64,000 bases of DNA. Source: Streptomyces toxytricini (GTDB taxonomy: Bacteria > Actinomycetota > Actinomycetes > Streptomycetales > Streptomycetaceae). The translations under genes and the position numbers were made by a program. The stretch spans positions 148,356-212,355 of the forward strand of contig NZ_BMTY01000013.1 of NCBI RefSeq assembly GCF_014649915.1, read 5' to 3'. The first letter of the stretch is position 1; each line of letters opens with the position of its first letter. Below are positions 41,630 through 50,858 of the stretch, piece after piece. Below the pieces are notes generated by a model that made no database searches, was not told the DNA's origin, and saw only the letters and a program-made list of their open reading frames with translations.

Positions 41630-41822
41630 AGGCGGGCGCCACGCCCGTCATGGACATGAATGCCACGGAGCGGCAGCCGGTGTCCCCCGCCGGGTTCCCG
41701 GCGTCCCGGGCGCGCTCGGCGGCCTCCGGCACGACGGCCGCGAGCAGGAGCAGCGCCAGCAGCCCGCCGGCCGCGCGCCGCGCGCTCAGGCGGCGCCTCA
41801 CGGAAGCCTCCGGTCCCCGCAT
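41622..41822 (-). CDS. small hypothetical exported peptide
   Basis: A 66-residue ORF: basic start MRGPEASVRRRLSARR, hydrophobic stretch AAGGLLALLLLAAVV, then a short mature part with two Cys (GDTGCRSV and APACR). This is the pattern of a small secreted or membrane peptide. The stop lies inside a stem-loop. There is no recognised family, and it may not be a gene. Confidence 0.45.
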   Translation of the reverse strand: MRGPEASVRRRLSARRAAGGLLALLLLAAVVPEAAERARDAGNPAGDTGCRSVAFMSMTGVAPACR

Positions 41823-41920
41823 GCCGCGCAGTACGTCGTCGGTCTCATGAACCGCATCATCACCCCGCGTACGACCCGCCACAACTCCGTGTGACGGCCC
41901 GCCCGGCGCCCGCCCCGCCC

Positions 41921-44017
41921 TCATTCGGCGCGGCGCAGACTGCCCGGCGCGTCGAACTCGCACCACACCGCCTTGCCGTCGCCCCGCGACTCCACGCCCC
42001 AGTGCGTGGCCAGCGCGTCCACCAGCAGCAGGCCCCGTCCGGTGGTCGCGGCCTCACCCGGGGTCCGCCGCCGCGGCCACACGCTGGACCGGTCCTTCAC
42101 CCACAGCCGGATCCGCCGCACCGGCTCCGGCAGCACCTCCATCGTCAGCACCGCGCCGCCGTCCGTGTGCAGCAGGGCATTGACCAGCAGCTCCCCGGCC
42201 GCCAGCTCCACGTCGTCCGCGAGGTCCGGCATGCCCCAGTCCCGCAGCGCCTGCCGCAGCGCGTAGCGGGCCTCCGACAGGCCCTCCGGATCCGCCTGGT
42301 GGACGTACTGGTGGATCCGCGGCGCCCGGTGCGTGCCCGGGTCGGGGGCCCGGCGCAGCACGAGGAGGGCGACGTCGTCGCCGGAGCCCCATCGCTCCCA
42401 CAGCCGGTCCGAGAGGTGGTCGGCGAGTGCCCCCGCCTCCTGGGGGCCGCTGCGGACGGCGTGCGCGAGCGCCTCCATGCCCTGGGTGATCGCCGTGCCC
42501 GGCTCCTCCACCAGCCCGTCCGTGCACAGCACGAGCGTCTCCCCCGGCACCAGGTCCAGCCGCGTCTCGGGGAACTCCTCCTGCTCGAACGCCGAGGCCA
42601 GGCCGAGCGGCAGCCCGCCGCGCACCTTCGGCCAGCCCGTGCGCCCGTCCGTGTGCCGGATCAGCGGGCCCAGGTGCCCGGCGCGCACGGCCCGTACACC
42701 GCCGGTCTCCAGGTCGACCTGCGCGTACATGCACGTCGCGAACCGCTCGGTGTCCAGCTCGGCCAGGAATCGGGAGGCCCGCGCCAGCACCGTCGACGGC
42801 GGGTGCCCCTCGCCCGCGTACGCCCGCAGCGCGATCCGCAGCTGCCCCATGATGGCCGCGGCGTGCGTGTCGTGGCCCTGCACGTCCCCGACGACGAGGC
42901 CGACGCGGTCCCGGGGCAATGCGATCACGTCGTACCAGTCCCCGCCCACCTCCCGCCCGCTCCACGCCGAGTGGTAGCGCACCGCGATCTCCCCGCCGCT
43001 GATCTCCGGGATGCGCCGCGGCAGCATCGAGGCCTGCAGCCCCGTCGCGAACTCGCGCTCCTGGTCGAACAGCAGCGCCCGCTGGAGGGACTGCGCGACG
43101 ATCCCGGCGAGGCCCAGGCACAGGTTCTGCTCCTCCGGGCTGAACTCGGTGCGCCGCCGGTAGAACAGCACCAGCCCGCCGATCGCCTTGGCCTGCGCGA
43201 TCAGCGGCAGGTACGCGGCCGCCTCGTAGCGGATCCGGCCCAGGTAGTCGGCGAGCAGGGGGAACTCCCCGGCCAGCTCCGCCAGCGAGGGGACGAAGCG
43301 GGCCTGGCCCGTCAGGACGGCCCGGGAGAGCGGCAGCGAGCCGTCCAGCCGCGTGAACCTGCGCTCGGCGAGGATCTCCAGGGACTCCCCGCTCAGCGCG
43401 ATCACCTTCATCGCGTCGTTCTCGACGAGGCTCAGGGCCAGCCCGTCCGCGCCGAGCCGCTCCAGCGCGCCCGCTCCGGTCAGCGCCGCCGTGACGTCGT
43501 CGACGGTCACCGCCCGGGACAGCGCCTCCGTCGTCCGCTGCACGATCGTGGCCTGCCGGGCCCGCGCCGACTCCAGCTTCCGCAGCACGGTGGCGTGCGC
43601 GAGCTCCGCCGTCGCGTCGCGGACGATGCCCGCGATCCGGCGGGGCGTCCCGTCGTCGTCCCGCAGGATCCGGCCCTGGGTGTGCGTCCACTGGTCGACG
43701 CCGTCGCGGCGGCGCACCGTGAAGTACGAGCCGTACGTCTCGGCGCCCCCGTCCAGGGCGGCGCGCACCGCCTCCGCCAGCCGGTTCCCGTCGTCCGGGG
43801 GGATGCGCAGGCCGAGGCCCTCCGGGGTGCCGTCGAACTCGTCGGGCTCCAGGTCGAAGACCACGAGCCCGGACCCGTCCAGGGCCAGCGTCCCGGCGTC
43901 CAGGTCCCACTCGAAGCTGCCCATGCGGTTCAGCGCGAGGCGCTCCCCGGGGCCCGTCACCGCCCCGTGGCGGTTCCGTCCGGATCCGTCGTGCTCCGCC
44001 GCTGCCAATGGACACAC
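41921..44017 (-). CDS. PAS-GAF-SpoIIE phosphatase with C-terminal HATPase (anti-sigma-like) domain
   Basis: A 698-residue protein from GTG 44017 (AGGTGG just upstream; TTG 44008 is an alternative). Domains in order: PAS (residues about 25-140, GSFEWDLDAGTLALDGSGLV), GAF (160-310), PP2C/SpoIIE (320-540, GREVGGDWYDVIALP, VGDVQGHDTHAAAIMGQLR, DGLVEEPG) and HATPase_c (560-690, ELLVNALLHTDGG). Such proteins dephosphorylate anti-anti-sigma factors in response to sensed signals, while the kinase-like end can act as an anti-sigma. It is cytosolic. Confidence 0.93.
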   Translation of the reverse strand: MCPLAAAEHDGSGRNRHGAVTGPGERLALNRMGSFEWDLDAGTLALDGSGLVVFDLEPDEFDGTPEGLGLRIPPDDGNRLAEAVRAALDGGAETYGSYFTVRRRDGVDQWTHTQGRILRDDDGTPRRIAGIVRDATAELAHATVLRKLESARARQATIVQRTTEALSRAVTVDDVTAALTGAGALERLGADGLALSLVENDAMKVIALSGESLEILAERRFTRLDGSLPLSRAVLTGQARFVPSLAELAGEFPLLADYLGRIRYEAAAYLPLIAQAKAIGGLVLFYRRRTEFSPEEQNLCLGLAGIVAQSLQRALLFDQEREFATGLQASMLPRRIPEISGGEIAVRYHSAWSGREVGGDWYDVIALPRDRVGLVVGDVQGHDTHAAAIMGQLRIALRAYAGEGHPPSTVLARASRFLAELDTERFATCMYAQVDLETGGVRAVRAGHLGPLIRHTDGRTGWPKVRGGLPLGLASAFEQEEFPETRLDLVPGETLVLCTDGLVEEPGTAITQGMEALAHAVRSGPQEAGALADHLSDRLWERWGSGDDVALLVLRRAPDPGTHRAPRIHQYVHQADPEGLSEARYALRQALRDWGMPDLADDVELAAGELLVNALLHTDGGAVLTMEVLPEPVRRIRLWVKDRSSVWPRRRTPGEAATTGRGLLLVDALATHWGVESRGDGKAVWCEFDAPGSLRRAE

Positions 44018-44022
44018 ACCAC

Positions 44023-44292
44023 CTAACGGCCTGGCCAGCACGGCTGGGAGATCAGCCGCTCCCACTCCTCGTCAGGATGCCCCGGAAGGGTGCGCCCGGC
44101 CTCCCGCCAGCGCTCCAGGAGGGAAAGGTAGATCGTCGGACGGTCGGGGGCGGCGGGCGCCGGGGGCCTGTACGGGCCGTGGCCGTACGGTCCGGGCCCG
44201 TACGGGGCGGGGCCGGGCGAGGCGGGCCGCTCCGTCCGGCTCGCGGGGATCCGTACCCAGCCCCGGCCCTGTGCTCGCTGCTCCGCAGTCAT
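44023..44292 (-). CDS. small conserved protein with PYGP repeats
   Basis: An 89-residue protein with a central low-complexity stretch (APYGPGPYGHGPYRPPAP) and a structured-looking end (RPTIYLSLLERWREAGRTLP, EEWERLIS). It ends five bases before the phosphatase start and begins 13 bases after the oxidoreductase stop, so all three are probably one transcript. Function unknown. Confidence 0.7.
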   Translation of the reverse strand: MTAEQRAQGRGWVRIPASRTERPASPGPAPYGPGPYGHGPYRPPAPAAPDRPTIYLSLLERWREAGRTLPGHPDEEWERLISQPCWPGR

Positions 44293-44304
44293 CGCGGACC
44301 CCTC

Positions 44305-45594
44305 TCACCTCACCGCAGAGACGTCTTCGGACGGCCCCCGGCCCGCCCGGGCGGGGCGCGGGGTCCCGAGGGGGCCCGCCGGCCGGCTGCGGGCGCCGAG
44401 CCGCCTGCGGACTCCCCCGACCAGTCTCCCCGCCGTGAACCCCGCACCGTGCACGAATCGCATGGAAGGGCCGAATGAGGGAGCCGTCAGCAGCCCCGCG
44501 AAGAACAGTCCCGGCCACGAGGACTCGAAACCGGAACTCAGCTCGGGCGTGCGGCCGGCCCCGACGGTGTCCAGCGCGTCCCGCAGCCGGGCGTCCAGCA
44601 GGTCCAGGCGCGCCAGGTCGGCGGCGAAGCCGGTGGCCGCGATGACGTGGGCGACGTCGAGGACCACGGACTCCCCGGCCGCGGTCGTCAGCCCGAGCCG
44701 GGTCCGGTCCCCCACCGGGACCGCACGGTGCAGCCGGTGCCCCAGCAGCACCGGCACGCTCCGCTCGAAGCGGTCCCGCAGCCACCACGCCCCGGCGGGC
44801 CCGAGCGCGGTCGCCGCGATCCGCTCCCGCCGCGCGGCGGGCAGCCGGCGGACCGCCCACGGAAGCTCGGCCCACGCCCAGGTGCGCCAGCCGCTGCCGA
44901 GGGCGCTGTGCGGACGGCGCAGCGCCGCCGGCGCGGGCCGTTCCAGCGGCGGAGGGACGGTGTTCCAGCCGATCCAGGAGCGCCGGGCGACGAGGCAGGG
45001 CCGGGCCCCGCACTCGGCGAGCAGGGCCGCGGTCTCCAGGGCGGCCTGCCCGGCGCCGATCACCGCGACGTCCCGGCCGGCGAACCGCGCCAGGTCGCGG
45101 TGGCCGGTGCTGTGCGAGTAGTGGCCGGGCGGCAGGGCGTGCAGTGCCTCCGGATGGCGGACGAAGGGCATGACGCCGACGGCCAGCGCGACCGTCCTGG
45201 CGAGCAGCTGCGTGCCCTCGGCGGTGCGGATGCGGAAGCCGTCGCCCTGCGGGGTGACCTCGGTGACGGTGAGCTCCTCCACCCCGGGCACCGCCTGCCC
45301 CGCGAACCACAGGCCGTACTCGCTGAACGTGCCGATCGGCAGCGGGCGGCCGTGCTCCGCCGCCACGCCGCGGCCCGCGCAGAACTCGGCGAGGGTGTGC
45401 CGGCCGCCGGGTGCGGACAGGTTGGAGGCCCACGGCTCGGACTTCAGGTACATGCCGTCGGGCATGTGGTCCCGCCAGGAGGCCATGGGGCGCCCGAGCA
45501 CCCGCACGCCGATCCCGGCAGCCGCCGCGTGCGCGGCGATCGACAGGCCGTACGGACCGGCGCCGACCACGACGAGATCGTCCATCCGCGTCAC
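44305..45594 (-). CDS. FAD-dependent oxidoreductase (pyridine-nucleotide/lysine N-monooxygenase-like)
   Basis: A 429-residue flavoprotein from GTG 45594 (GGAGGGAG upstream). FAD motif VVVGAGPYGLSIAAHA is at residue 7, a second Rossmann motif VAVIGAGQAALETAALL near 175, and the ATGFAADL-type C-terminal motif near 325. The segment GMYLKSEPWASNLSAPGGRH resembles N-hydroxylating monooxygenases. The substrate is unknown. An ATP-grasp gene lies upstream in the same direction, which could point to amino-acid or sugar modification. Confidence 0.88.
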   Translation of the reverse strand: MTRMDDLVVVGAGPYGLSIAAHAAAAGIGVRVLGRPMASWRDHMPDGMYLKSEPWASNLSAPGGRHTLAEFCAGRGVAAEHGRPLPIGTFSEYGLWFAGQAVPGVEELTVTEVTPQGDGFRIRTAEGTQLLARTVALAVGVMPFVRHPEALHALPPGHYSHSTGHRDLARFAGRDVAVIGAGQAALETAALLAECGARPCLVARRSWIGWNTVPPPLERPAPAALRRPHSALGSGWRTWAWAELPWAVRRLPAARRERIAATALGPAGAWWLRDRFERSVPVLLGHRLHRAVPVGDRTRLGLTTAAGESVVLDVAHVIAATGFAADLARLDLLDARLRDALDTVGAGRTPELSSGFESSWPGLFFAGLLTAPSFGPSMRFVHGAGFTAGRLVGGVRRRLGARSRPAGPLGTPRPARAGRGPSEDVSAVR

Positions 45595-45744
45595 CGCTCT
45601 CCCTCCAGTCGCATGGGTCTCCCGCCGTCCGCTGCGGCGGGTACGGGCCCGGAGCCGTGCGCCGTGACTTCCCGGCGCCCCTCCGGTCAAACACCGACAC
45701 GCCGCGTGTCGCCCGCAGGGGGCACGACCCGCCGGCTCCCGCCG

Positions 45745-47310
45745 TCAGCGAGCCACCAGTTCGTCCGGCTCGGCGTCGGCCGCGCCCGGCGGCTCGGCCG
45801 GGCCGGCGGGCGGGGGAACGGCGGGCGGGGGCCCCGCCGGCCGGGTGCTCGGCGGGGGCGATCCGGCCGGCGGGGTGAGGCCGCGGTCGCGCTGGCGGGG
45901 GGCGCGGACCACGGCCCGCGCCGTGCGCCGCCCGTGCGCCGGGACGCGACGCAGGGCGCGCGCGCCCTTGTCCGCGCCCCGGCCGAGGAACGCGGTGATC
46001 ATCGCGAGGAACGGCAGCGGGTCGTCGCCGGCGAACCAGGCCGCCTCCACCCGCCGCCGCACCCGCCGCCGCGCCGGCACACCGCCCCCTGTGCCGCCCG
46101 CCGAACCCGGGGAGGCCGCCACGGCCGCCGCGGGTTCGGGACCGCCGGAGCCGTCCGTACCGCCGCCGGCCACCGGGCCCCCTGGCACCCCGGCGCCTCC
46201 CCGCGGTCCGCGCGGCGGCAGGCGGCGGCCGCGTACCGCCGCCAGGAGCGCGTAGTTCTCGGCGAGGAAGACCCGCCCCGGCCCGCCGGACTGCGCCGGC
46301 ACCTGCTGCCCCGTCAGGTCGAGGTACATGGCCTGCACGACGTCCAGCCCGGACCCGTCGGTGAAGAGCCGGAACTGCGCCCCCGGCCGGGGGTTGAAGT
46401 CCACCAGCCGGAAGCAGCCCTCCTCGTCCCGCCGGAAGTCCAGGTCCAGGATCCCCTGGTAGCCGAGCCGCTCGGCGAGCCGCAGCCCGGCCTCCTCGAC
46501 CGCCGGATCCGGCAGCCAGCGCCCCACCGCCGTCAGGCCGGTCCGCACCGGCCACGACAGCTCCTTGCGGCCCGACCCGGCGAGCAGCGGCCGCCCGCCG
46601 CTCCCGAACGCCCCGTGGAAGAACCAGTCCGTGTCCGTCCCGGCCGGCAGGAACCGCTGGAGCAGCAGCCGGCTCCCCGCCTCGCCGGTCCGCTCGTACA
46701 GCCGGCGCGCCTCGGCGGCGGTGTGCACGAGCGTGGTGCTGCGCAGCCCGCTGCCCGCGGGCAGCAGCCAGGGGCGGCTCCACTTGGCGACCGCGGGCAG
46801 GCCCAGCCGCCAGGCGGCCTCGGCGGCCTCGGCCCCGCTCTCCGGGAGCGCGGTCTCCGGGTGCGGGACGTCCCAGCGGGCGCACAGCGCGGCCAGTTCG
46901 GCCTTGTCCGCGACCCGGGCGGGAAGCCCGTCGGGCTGGTGCGGGATGCGGAACCGGCCGTCGAGCCGCCCGGCGCCGATGCGGGCGACGGCGATCGCGC
47001 TCAGGTCGTCCATCGCGACGAGGACCGCGGGCCGGCCGATCCGCTCCGACACCCCGGCGAGGCACTCCTCCAGCCCGTCGGGGGCCTCCGGGTCCAACCC
47101 ACCCGGAGGCCCCGGATGCACGGCGCGCAGGTACCGCGAGCGCCCCACGGGTCCTCCCCCGGCCTCGACGACGGCATGGACCTCCACGCCCTTGCGCCCG
47201 AGGGATCTGACGGCGCCGAGGGTTCCGTGGTGGAACGGGTTCCGGTCGAGTCTGAGCACAACGGCGGGCACGTGGGAGGCGAACTCGTACATGGAAGGGG
47301 TGTCTTTCAC
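45745..47310 (-). CDS. ATP-grasp domain protein
   Basis: A 521-residue protein. An N-terminal preATP-grasp region (VPAVVLRLDRNPFHHGTLGA) is followed by an ATP-grasp fold: LPAVAKWSRPWLLP, LLLQRFLPAGTDTDWFFHGA, LGYQGILDLDFR and metal-binding FRLVDFNPRPGAQFRLF. It should ligate a carboxylate to an amine or similar acceptor using ATP. The last 150 residues are Pro/Gly/Arg-rich and probably disordered. GTG 47310 or ATG 47292 could be the start. It is divergent from the GH26 gene. Confidence 0.87.
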   Translation of the reverse strand: MKDTPSMYEFASHVPAVVLRLDRNPFHHGTLGAVRSLGRKGVEVHAVVEAGGGPVGRSRYLRAVHPGPPGGLDPEAPDGLEECLAGVSERIGRPAVLVAMDDLSAIAVARIGAGRLDGRFRIPHQPDGLPARVADKAELAALCARWDVPHPETALPESGAEAAEAAWRLGLPAVAKWSRPWLLPAGSGLRSTTLVHTAAEARRLYERTGEAGSRLLLQRFLPAGTDTDWFFHGAFGSGGRPLLAGSGRKELSWPVRTGLTAVGRWLPDPAVEEAGLRLAERLGYQGILDLDFRRDEEGCFRLVDFNPRPGAQFRLFTDGSGLDVVQAMYLDLTGQQVPAQSGGPGRVFLAENYALLAAVRGRRLPPRGPRGGAGVPGGPVAGGGTDGSGGPEPAAAVAASPGSAGGTGGGVPARRRVRRRVEAAWFAGDDPLPFLAMITAFLGRGADKGARALRRVPAHGRRTARAVVRAPRQRDRGLTPPAGSPPPSTRPAGPPPAVPPPAGPAEPPGAADAEPDELVAR

Positions 47311-47443
47311 CTAGTCGGACCAAGCGGGGTCGATGCGCAACTGCGAATGGCCTACGCGGCGGGTCACCGGACAGGCCGTTCGTCGGATGTGATGCCTAAC
47401 GTCTTGGACAAGCACACCGATTCGGGAATGCCCGGGAGATGCC

Positions 47444-48916
47444 ATGCCCAGACCTCGTCGCCGCCTGGCGAACACCTGCGTCGGGACGGTCGCGGCCGGC
47501 CTCCTCGCCACCGGGGCCACCCTCGCGGTCCCGGAGGACGAGGAGCTCCCCGGGTCGTCCCCCGACATCGCCGTGGGCGCCTACCTGGACTACGGGCCCC
47601 CCGGCGTCGAGCGGATCCCGTACCTGTCGCGCTGGCTCGGCGGCAGGGAGATCCGGGTCGGGCACACGTATCTGCCGGGGGACCGCTGGGCCGGCATCGA
47701 GGGGAACGTCAGCTTCCTCGACGACTGGGCGCGCTGGCGCCTGGCCCGGCCCGACCGGCTGTTCGTCCTCAACGTGCCCATGCAGGAGCGCAACGAGGGG
47801 CGGGTGCCCGACCACGAGGTGGCCCGGCTCATCCGCGCCGGCGCCGCCGGCGACTTCGACCAGCACTTCCGCAGGCTGGCGCAGCGCCTCGTCGACCTCG
47901 GCGTCCCGGACACGGTCGTCGTGCTGGGCTGGGAGATGAACGGCACCACCTACACCCACCGCTGCTCCCCCGACCCGGAGAACTGGAAGGCGTACTGGCG
48001 GCGCATCGTGGGCACCATGCGGTCCGTGCCCGGGCAGCGCTTCAGGTTCGACTTCGCCCCGAACCGCGGCTCCGACGCGATCGGCTGGACGACCTGCTAC
48101 CCGGGCGACGACGTCGTCGACATCATCGGCATGGACTCCTACGACCAGGGCCCGGGCCGCACCTTCGACGACCAGATCACCCAGCCGTACGGGCTCCAGC
48201 ACCACGCCGACTTCGCGAAGGCGCACGGCAAGCCGATCTCGTTCCCGGAGTGGGGACTGTTCCGCCGCGGCGACAATCCGGAGTACGTGCGGCGCATGCT
48301 GCGCTGGATCGAGCAGCAGAAGCCGGTGTACCACACCATCACCGACTACTGCCCGCACGGCGTGTGGCAGTGCAAGCAGAACCCTCGGTCCGCGAAGGAG
48401 TTCCGCAGGGCGCTCACCCCGCAGGTGCCGCCTCCGGTCGTCCCGACGCCGGTCGTGCCCACGCCCGTGGTTCCGACGCCGGTCGTCCCGACGCCGGTCG
48501 TGCCCACGCCGGTGGTCCCGACGCCCTCCGTCCCGGTCCCGTCCGTGCCGACGCCCTCCGTGTCCGTGCCGGCCGTCCCCACCCCCTCCGTGCCCCCGCC
48601 CGTCGTGCCGGAGCCGTCGCCGCAGGTGCCGACGCCCCAGCCCGTGCCCTCCGCCGAGGTCACGCGCCCGGCGCCGGCACCCTCCGAACCCGCACCGGCC
48701 GAGCCGAGCCCCGACGCCCCGAGCCCGGCGGCACCCACCCCGGTCGCGCCGAGCCCGACCGCACCGGCACCGCAGCCGCAGCTGCCGTCGCCCGTCAACA
48801 CCACGCAGTGGTGCGTGCCGCTGGGCTTCGGCGACTGGCTCTCCAAGCTGGTCGGCAAGGAGTCGGTCTGCGTCTCGGTCGACTGGGGCTCGGATTCCGG
48901 CTTCTGGCCCTGGTAG
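47444..48916 (+). CDS. GH26-type glycoside hydrolase with proline-rich repeat tail
   Basis: A 490-residue exported protein with an N-terminal signal (VGTVAAGLLATGATLA). Residues 38-320 form a GH26-like barrel: the acid/base is likely the Glu in VLGWEMNGTTYTH and the nucleophile the Glu in ISFPEWGLFR, with FDFAPNRGSDAIGW between. GH26 enzymes cleave beta-mannans and related glycans. The tail is a VVPTP/SVPTP repeat (about residues 330-450) ending in a small Cys-containing domain (TTQWCVPLGFGDWLSKLVGK). It may trim the exopolysaccharide made by the adjacent genes. Confidence 0.87.
   Translation: MPRPRRRLANTCVGTVAAGLLATGATLAVPEDEELPGSSPDIAVGAYLDYGPPGVERIPYLSRWLGGREIRVGHTYLPGDRWAGIEGNVSFLDDWARWRLARPDRLFVLNVPMQERNEGRVPDHEVARLIRAGAAGDFDQHFRRLAQRLVDLGVPDTVVVLGWEMNGTTYTHRCSPDPENWKAYWRRIVGTMRSVPGQRFRFDFAPNRGSDAIGWTTCYPGDDVVDIIGMDSYDQGPGRTFDDQITQPYGLQHHADFAKAHGKPISFPEWGLFRRGDNPEYVRRMLRWIEQQKPVYHTITDYCPHGVWQCKQNPRSAKEFRRALTPQVPPPVVPTPVVPTPVVPTPVVPTPVVPTPVVPTPSVPVPSVPTPSVSVPAVPTPSVPPPVVPEPSPQVPTPQPVPSAEVTRPAPAPSEPAPAEPSPDAPSPAAPTPVAPSPTAPAPQPQLPSPVNTTQWCVPLGFGDWLSKLVGKESVCVSVDWGSDSGFWPW
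48434..48528 (+). repeat. tandem 15-bp repeats encoding VVPTP units
   Basis: About six near-identical 15-base units (GTCGTCCCGACGCCG and variants with GTGCCCACG) lie in frame inside the GH26 gene and encode a Pro-rich spacer. Such runs can change copy number by slippage. Confidence 0.8.
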
Positions 48917-48921
48917 AGCCG

Positions 48922-50064
48922 TCATCGCACCCGCAGCTCGCCCAGCCGCGCCCGCCAGTCCCTGGCGGCCGGCAGCGCCTCCCGCAGTGCGCCGACCGCC
49001 CGCTCGCGCCCCGTCACCTGCGACTCGTGCAGCCGCAGCAGGGGCGCGAGCGCCGTACGCGCCATCAGGAACCGCTGGTTGACGACCGTCTCGGGACGCC
49101 AGTGGTTCTTGTACGGCTCGCTGCCGCGCAGGAAGGACACCACCTGCCGGCCGTCCGCCAGCGCGCGGCCCGTCTCGTAGCGCAGCAGCAGCGTCGCCAC
49201 GTCGACCTTCCGGGTCCGCAGGTCGGGGTCGGCCCCGTACAGGTAGCCGCCGCTGAACGATCCGGACAGCAGCGTCACGTTCGCCGCGACGACCCTCCCT
49301 TCCAGCCGGAACTCGGTCAGCCGGCCCTCGCCCGTCCGCACCATCCGCCGCGTCGCCCGCGTCAGGTGCTCGGCGAAGCGGGGCCGCAGGTGCTCGGGGG
49401 TGACGCCGCGGCCGCGCCACTGCTTCTCGTGGAGCCGCAGCAGGGTGCGCACCGCGCGCGGCACCTCGTACTCGGTGACCTCGCGCTCCTCGATCCCGGC
49501 GGCGTCGGTCTTGCGGAGCTTCGCCCGCACCCGCTGGGCGCCGGAGGCCGGCATCCGCTTGACAAGCTCGTCGAACGGCAGCGCGGGCAGCTCCATGCAG
49601 GTGGAGTCGGCGAGCCGGCTGCGGGCACCCGGCCACTGCGCGAACACCGCCTCGGCGGCCGCCCCGGGGCGCACCTCCCGCAGGTCGACGACGGCGCCGC
49701 GCGCCGCCTCGTGCAGGCCGCGGGCCAGCGCCGGCACGACCCGGTCGGCGTACTCGTCGGCGACGAGCACGTCGGAGTGGTCGGTGATGCCGCCGCCGAG
49801 CGGCACCAGCAGCGGCAGCGGCCGGTGAACCAGCATCAGCGCGGCCGCGCCGACCAGCTCCCCGCCGCGGCGCACCAGCACCACGCGCAGCCGGCCGTCC
49901 CGCCCGTACGACAGCCACCAGGAGTGCAGCCAGGCGTGGCTCTGGAACGGCGTCGCGGTCCGGCAGGAGCGGAAGAGCGCGTTCCAGGGCTCTTCCAGGG
50001 CGGCGAACTGGCGGGGGTCGCGGCACAGCGCCACCGACAGGGCACCGGTGGAGCCCGTCGTCAT
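48922..50064 (-). CDS. GNAT/FemAB-like acyltransferase (CelD-type, BioF2-like)
   Basis: A 380-residue protein with the double-GNAT layout of CelD/BioF2-like proteins: ATPFQSHAWLHSWWLSYGRD near the N-terminus and GGYLYGADPDLRTRKVDVAT then LRGSEPYKNHWRPETVVNQR near the C-terminus. Relatives in polysaccharide loci transfer acyl groups to sugars. The start overlaps the Wzz-like gene stop by four bases, so it belongs to the exopolysaccharide transcript. It converges on the GH26 gene. Confidence 0.85.
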   Translation of the reverse strand: MTTGSTGALSVALCRDPRQFAALEEPWNALFRSCRTATPFQSHAWLHSWWLSYGRDGRLRVVLVRRGGELVGAAALMLVHRPLPLLVPLGGGITDHSDVLVADEYADRVVPALARGLHEAARGAVVDLREVRPGAAAEAVFAQWPGARSRLADSTCMELPALPFDELVKRMPASGAQRVRAKLRKTDAAGIEEREVTEYEVPRAVRTLLRLHEKQWRGRGVTPEHLRPRFAEHLTRATRRMVRTGEGRLTEFRLEGRVVAANVTLLSGSFSGGYLYGADPDLRTRKVDVATLLLRYETGRALADGRQVVSFLRGSEPYKNHWRPETVVNQRFLMARTALAPLLRLHESQVTGRERAVGALREALPAARDWRARLGELRVR

Positions 50065-50777
50065 CGCACGGGCTCCTTCTCCTTGGGTTCCGCGTGCTCA
50101 CCCTGCGCGGGCACCTGACCCAGCTCCTCCACGGCGGCCGCCTGCTCCGGGGCGGGCTGCGGCTCCTCCTCGGGGCGGCGGCGGGCCGGCCGGGCGAGCA
50201 GCCACAGCCCTCCCAGCAGGCCGCCCGCGCACAGGCCGACGGCGCCGCTGACCGGCGCGGACGGCGAGGCCGGGTCGGTGGGGGCGACGGCCTGGTTGAA
50301 CAGCAGGAGCTGCACGCCGGTGTTCTTCGCCGCCTGGTTGCTGCTCAGCGTCAGGGCGTCGGCGACCGCGTTGGCGATGTCGGCGGACTCGGCGGCGCTC
50401 GCCGAGGTGCCCGTGATCGCGATCATCGGCGACTCGGGGGAGGTCTCCGCCCGCACGTGGGTGCGCAGTTCGCGGGCGCTGACGCCGGCGCGGGGCTGCG
50501 CGTACGCGAGGGTCGAGCTGCTGGTGGCGATACGGGCGTACGCCTGGGCGAAGCCCAGTGCCGTGGCCGGCTCGGTGGTGTCGTCGGGCACGGCGACGAC
50601 GTAGCTGGTGGCGGCGTACTCGGGGGCCTTGAGCACTCCGTACGCGCCGCCCGCGGCCAGCCCGAGCAGGGCGGCGGCGGGCAGCGGCCACCAGGCGGGC
50701 GGCGACAGGAGCCTGGCCCGGCGGCGTCGGGCGGCGGGCTTCTTCTGGTCGGCGGTGTCGGCCATGTGCGTGCTCAC
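50061..50777 (-). CDS. Wzz-like polysaccharide chain-length/capsular regulator protein
   Basis: A 238-residue membrane protein with TM1 WWPLPAAALLGLAAGGAYGV near residue 30 and TM2 SGAVGLCAGGLLGGLWLLA near 190. Between them is an extracytoplasmic helical domain with YAATSYVVAVPDD and ESADIANAVADALTLSSNQA. This is the Wzz/YveK plan that sets polymer length. There is no kinase domain, and the cytosolic tail is Glu/Pro-rich. It overlaps the next gene by four bases. Confidence 0.83.
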   Translation of the reverse strand: MSTHMADTADQKKPAARRRRARLLSPPAWWPLPAAALLGLAAGGAYGVLKAPEYAATSYVVAVPDDTTEPATALGFAQAYARIATSSSTLAYAQPRAGVSARELRTHVRAETSPESPMIAITGTSASAAESADIANAVADALTLSSNQAAKNTGVQLLLFNQAVAPTDPASPSAPVSGAVGLCAGGLLGGLWLLARPARRRPEEEPQPAPEQAAAVEELGQVPAQGEHAEPKEKEPVR

Positions 50778-50858
50778 TTCCTGGAGGAGGGGGTGAAAGG
50801 AGGTACTGCGGGCCCCGGCTGCGGGCCCCGGGGGTGCGGGCCCGTGCGGAGGTGCGGG

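Noticed and set aside
48434..48528. Short regular repeats considered as a CRISPR array
   Set aside because: Units are contiguous without spacers and lie in frame in a coding sequence. No CRISPR array or cas gene was seen anywhere in the window.
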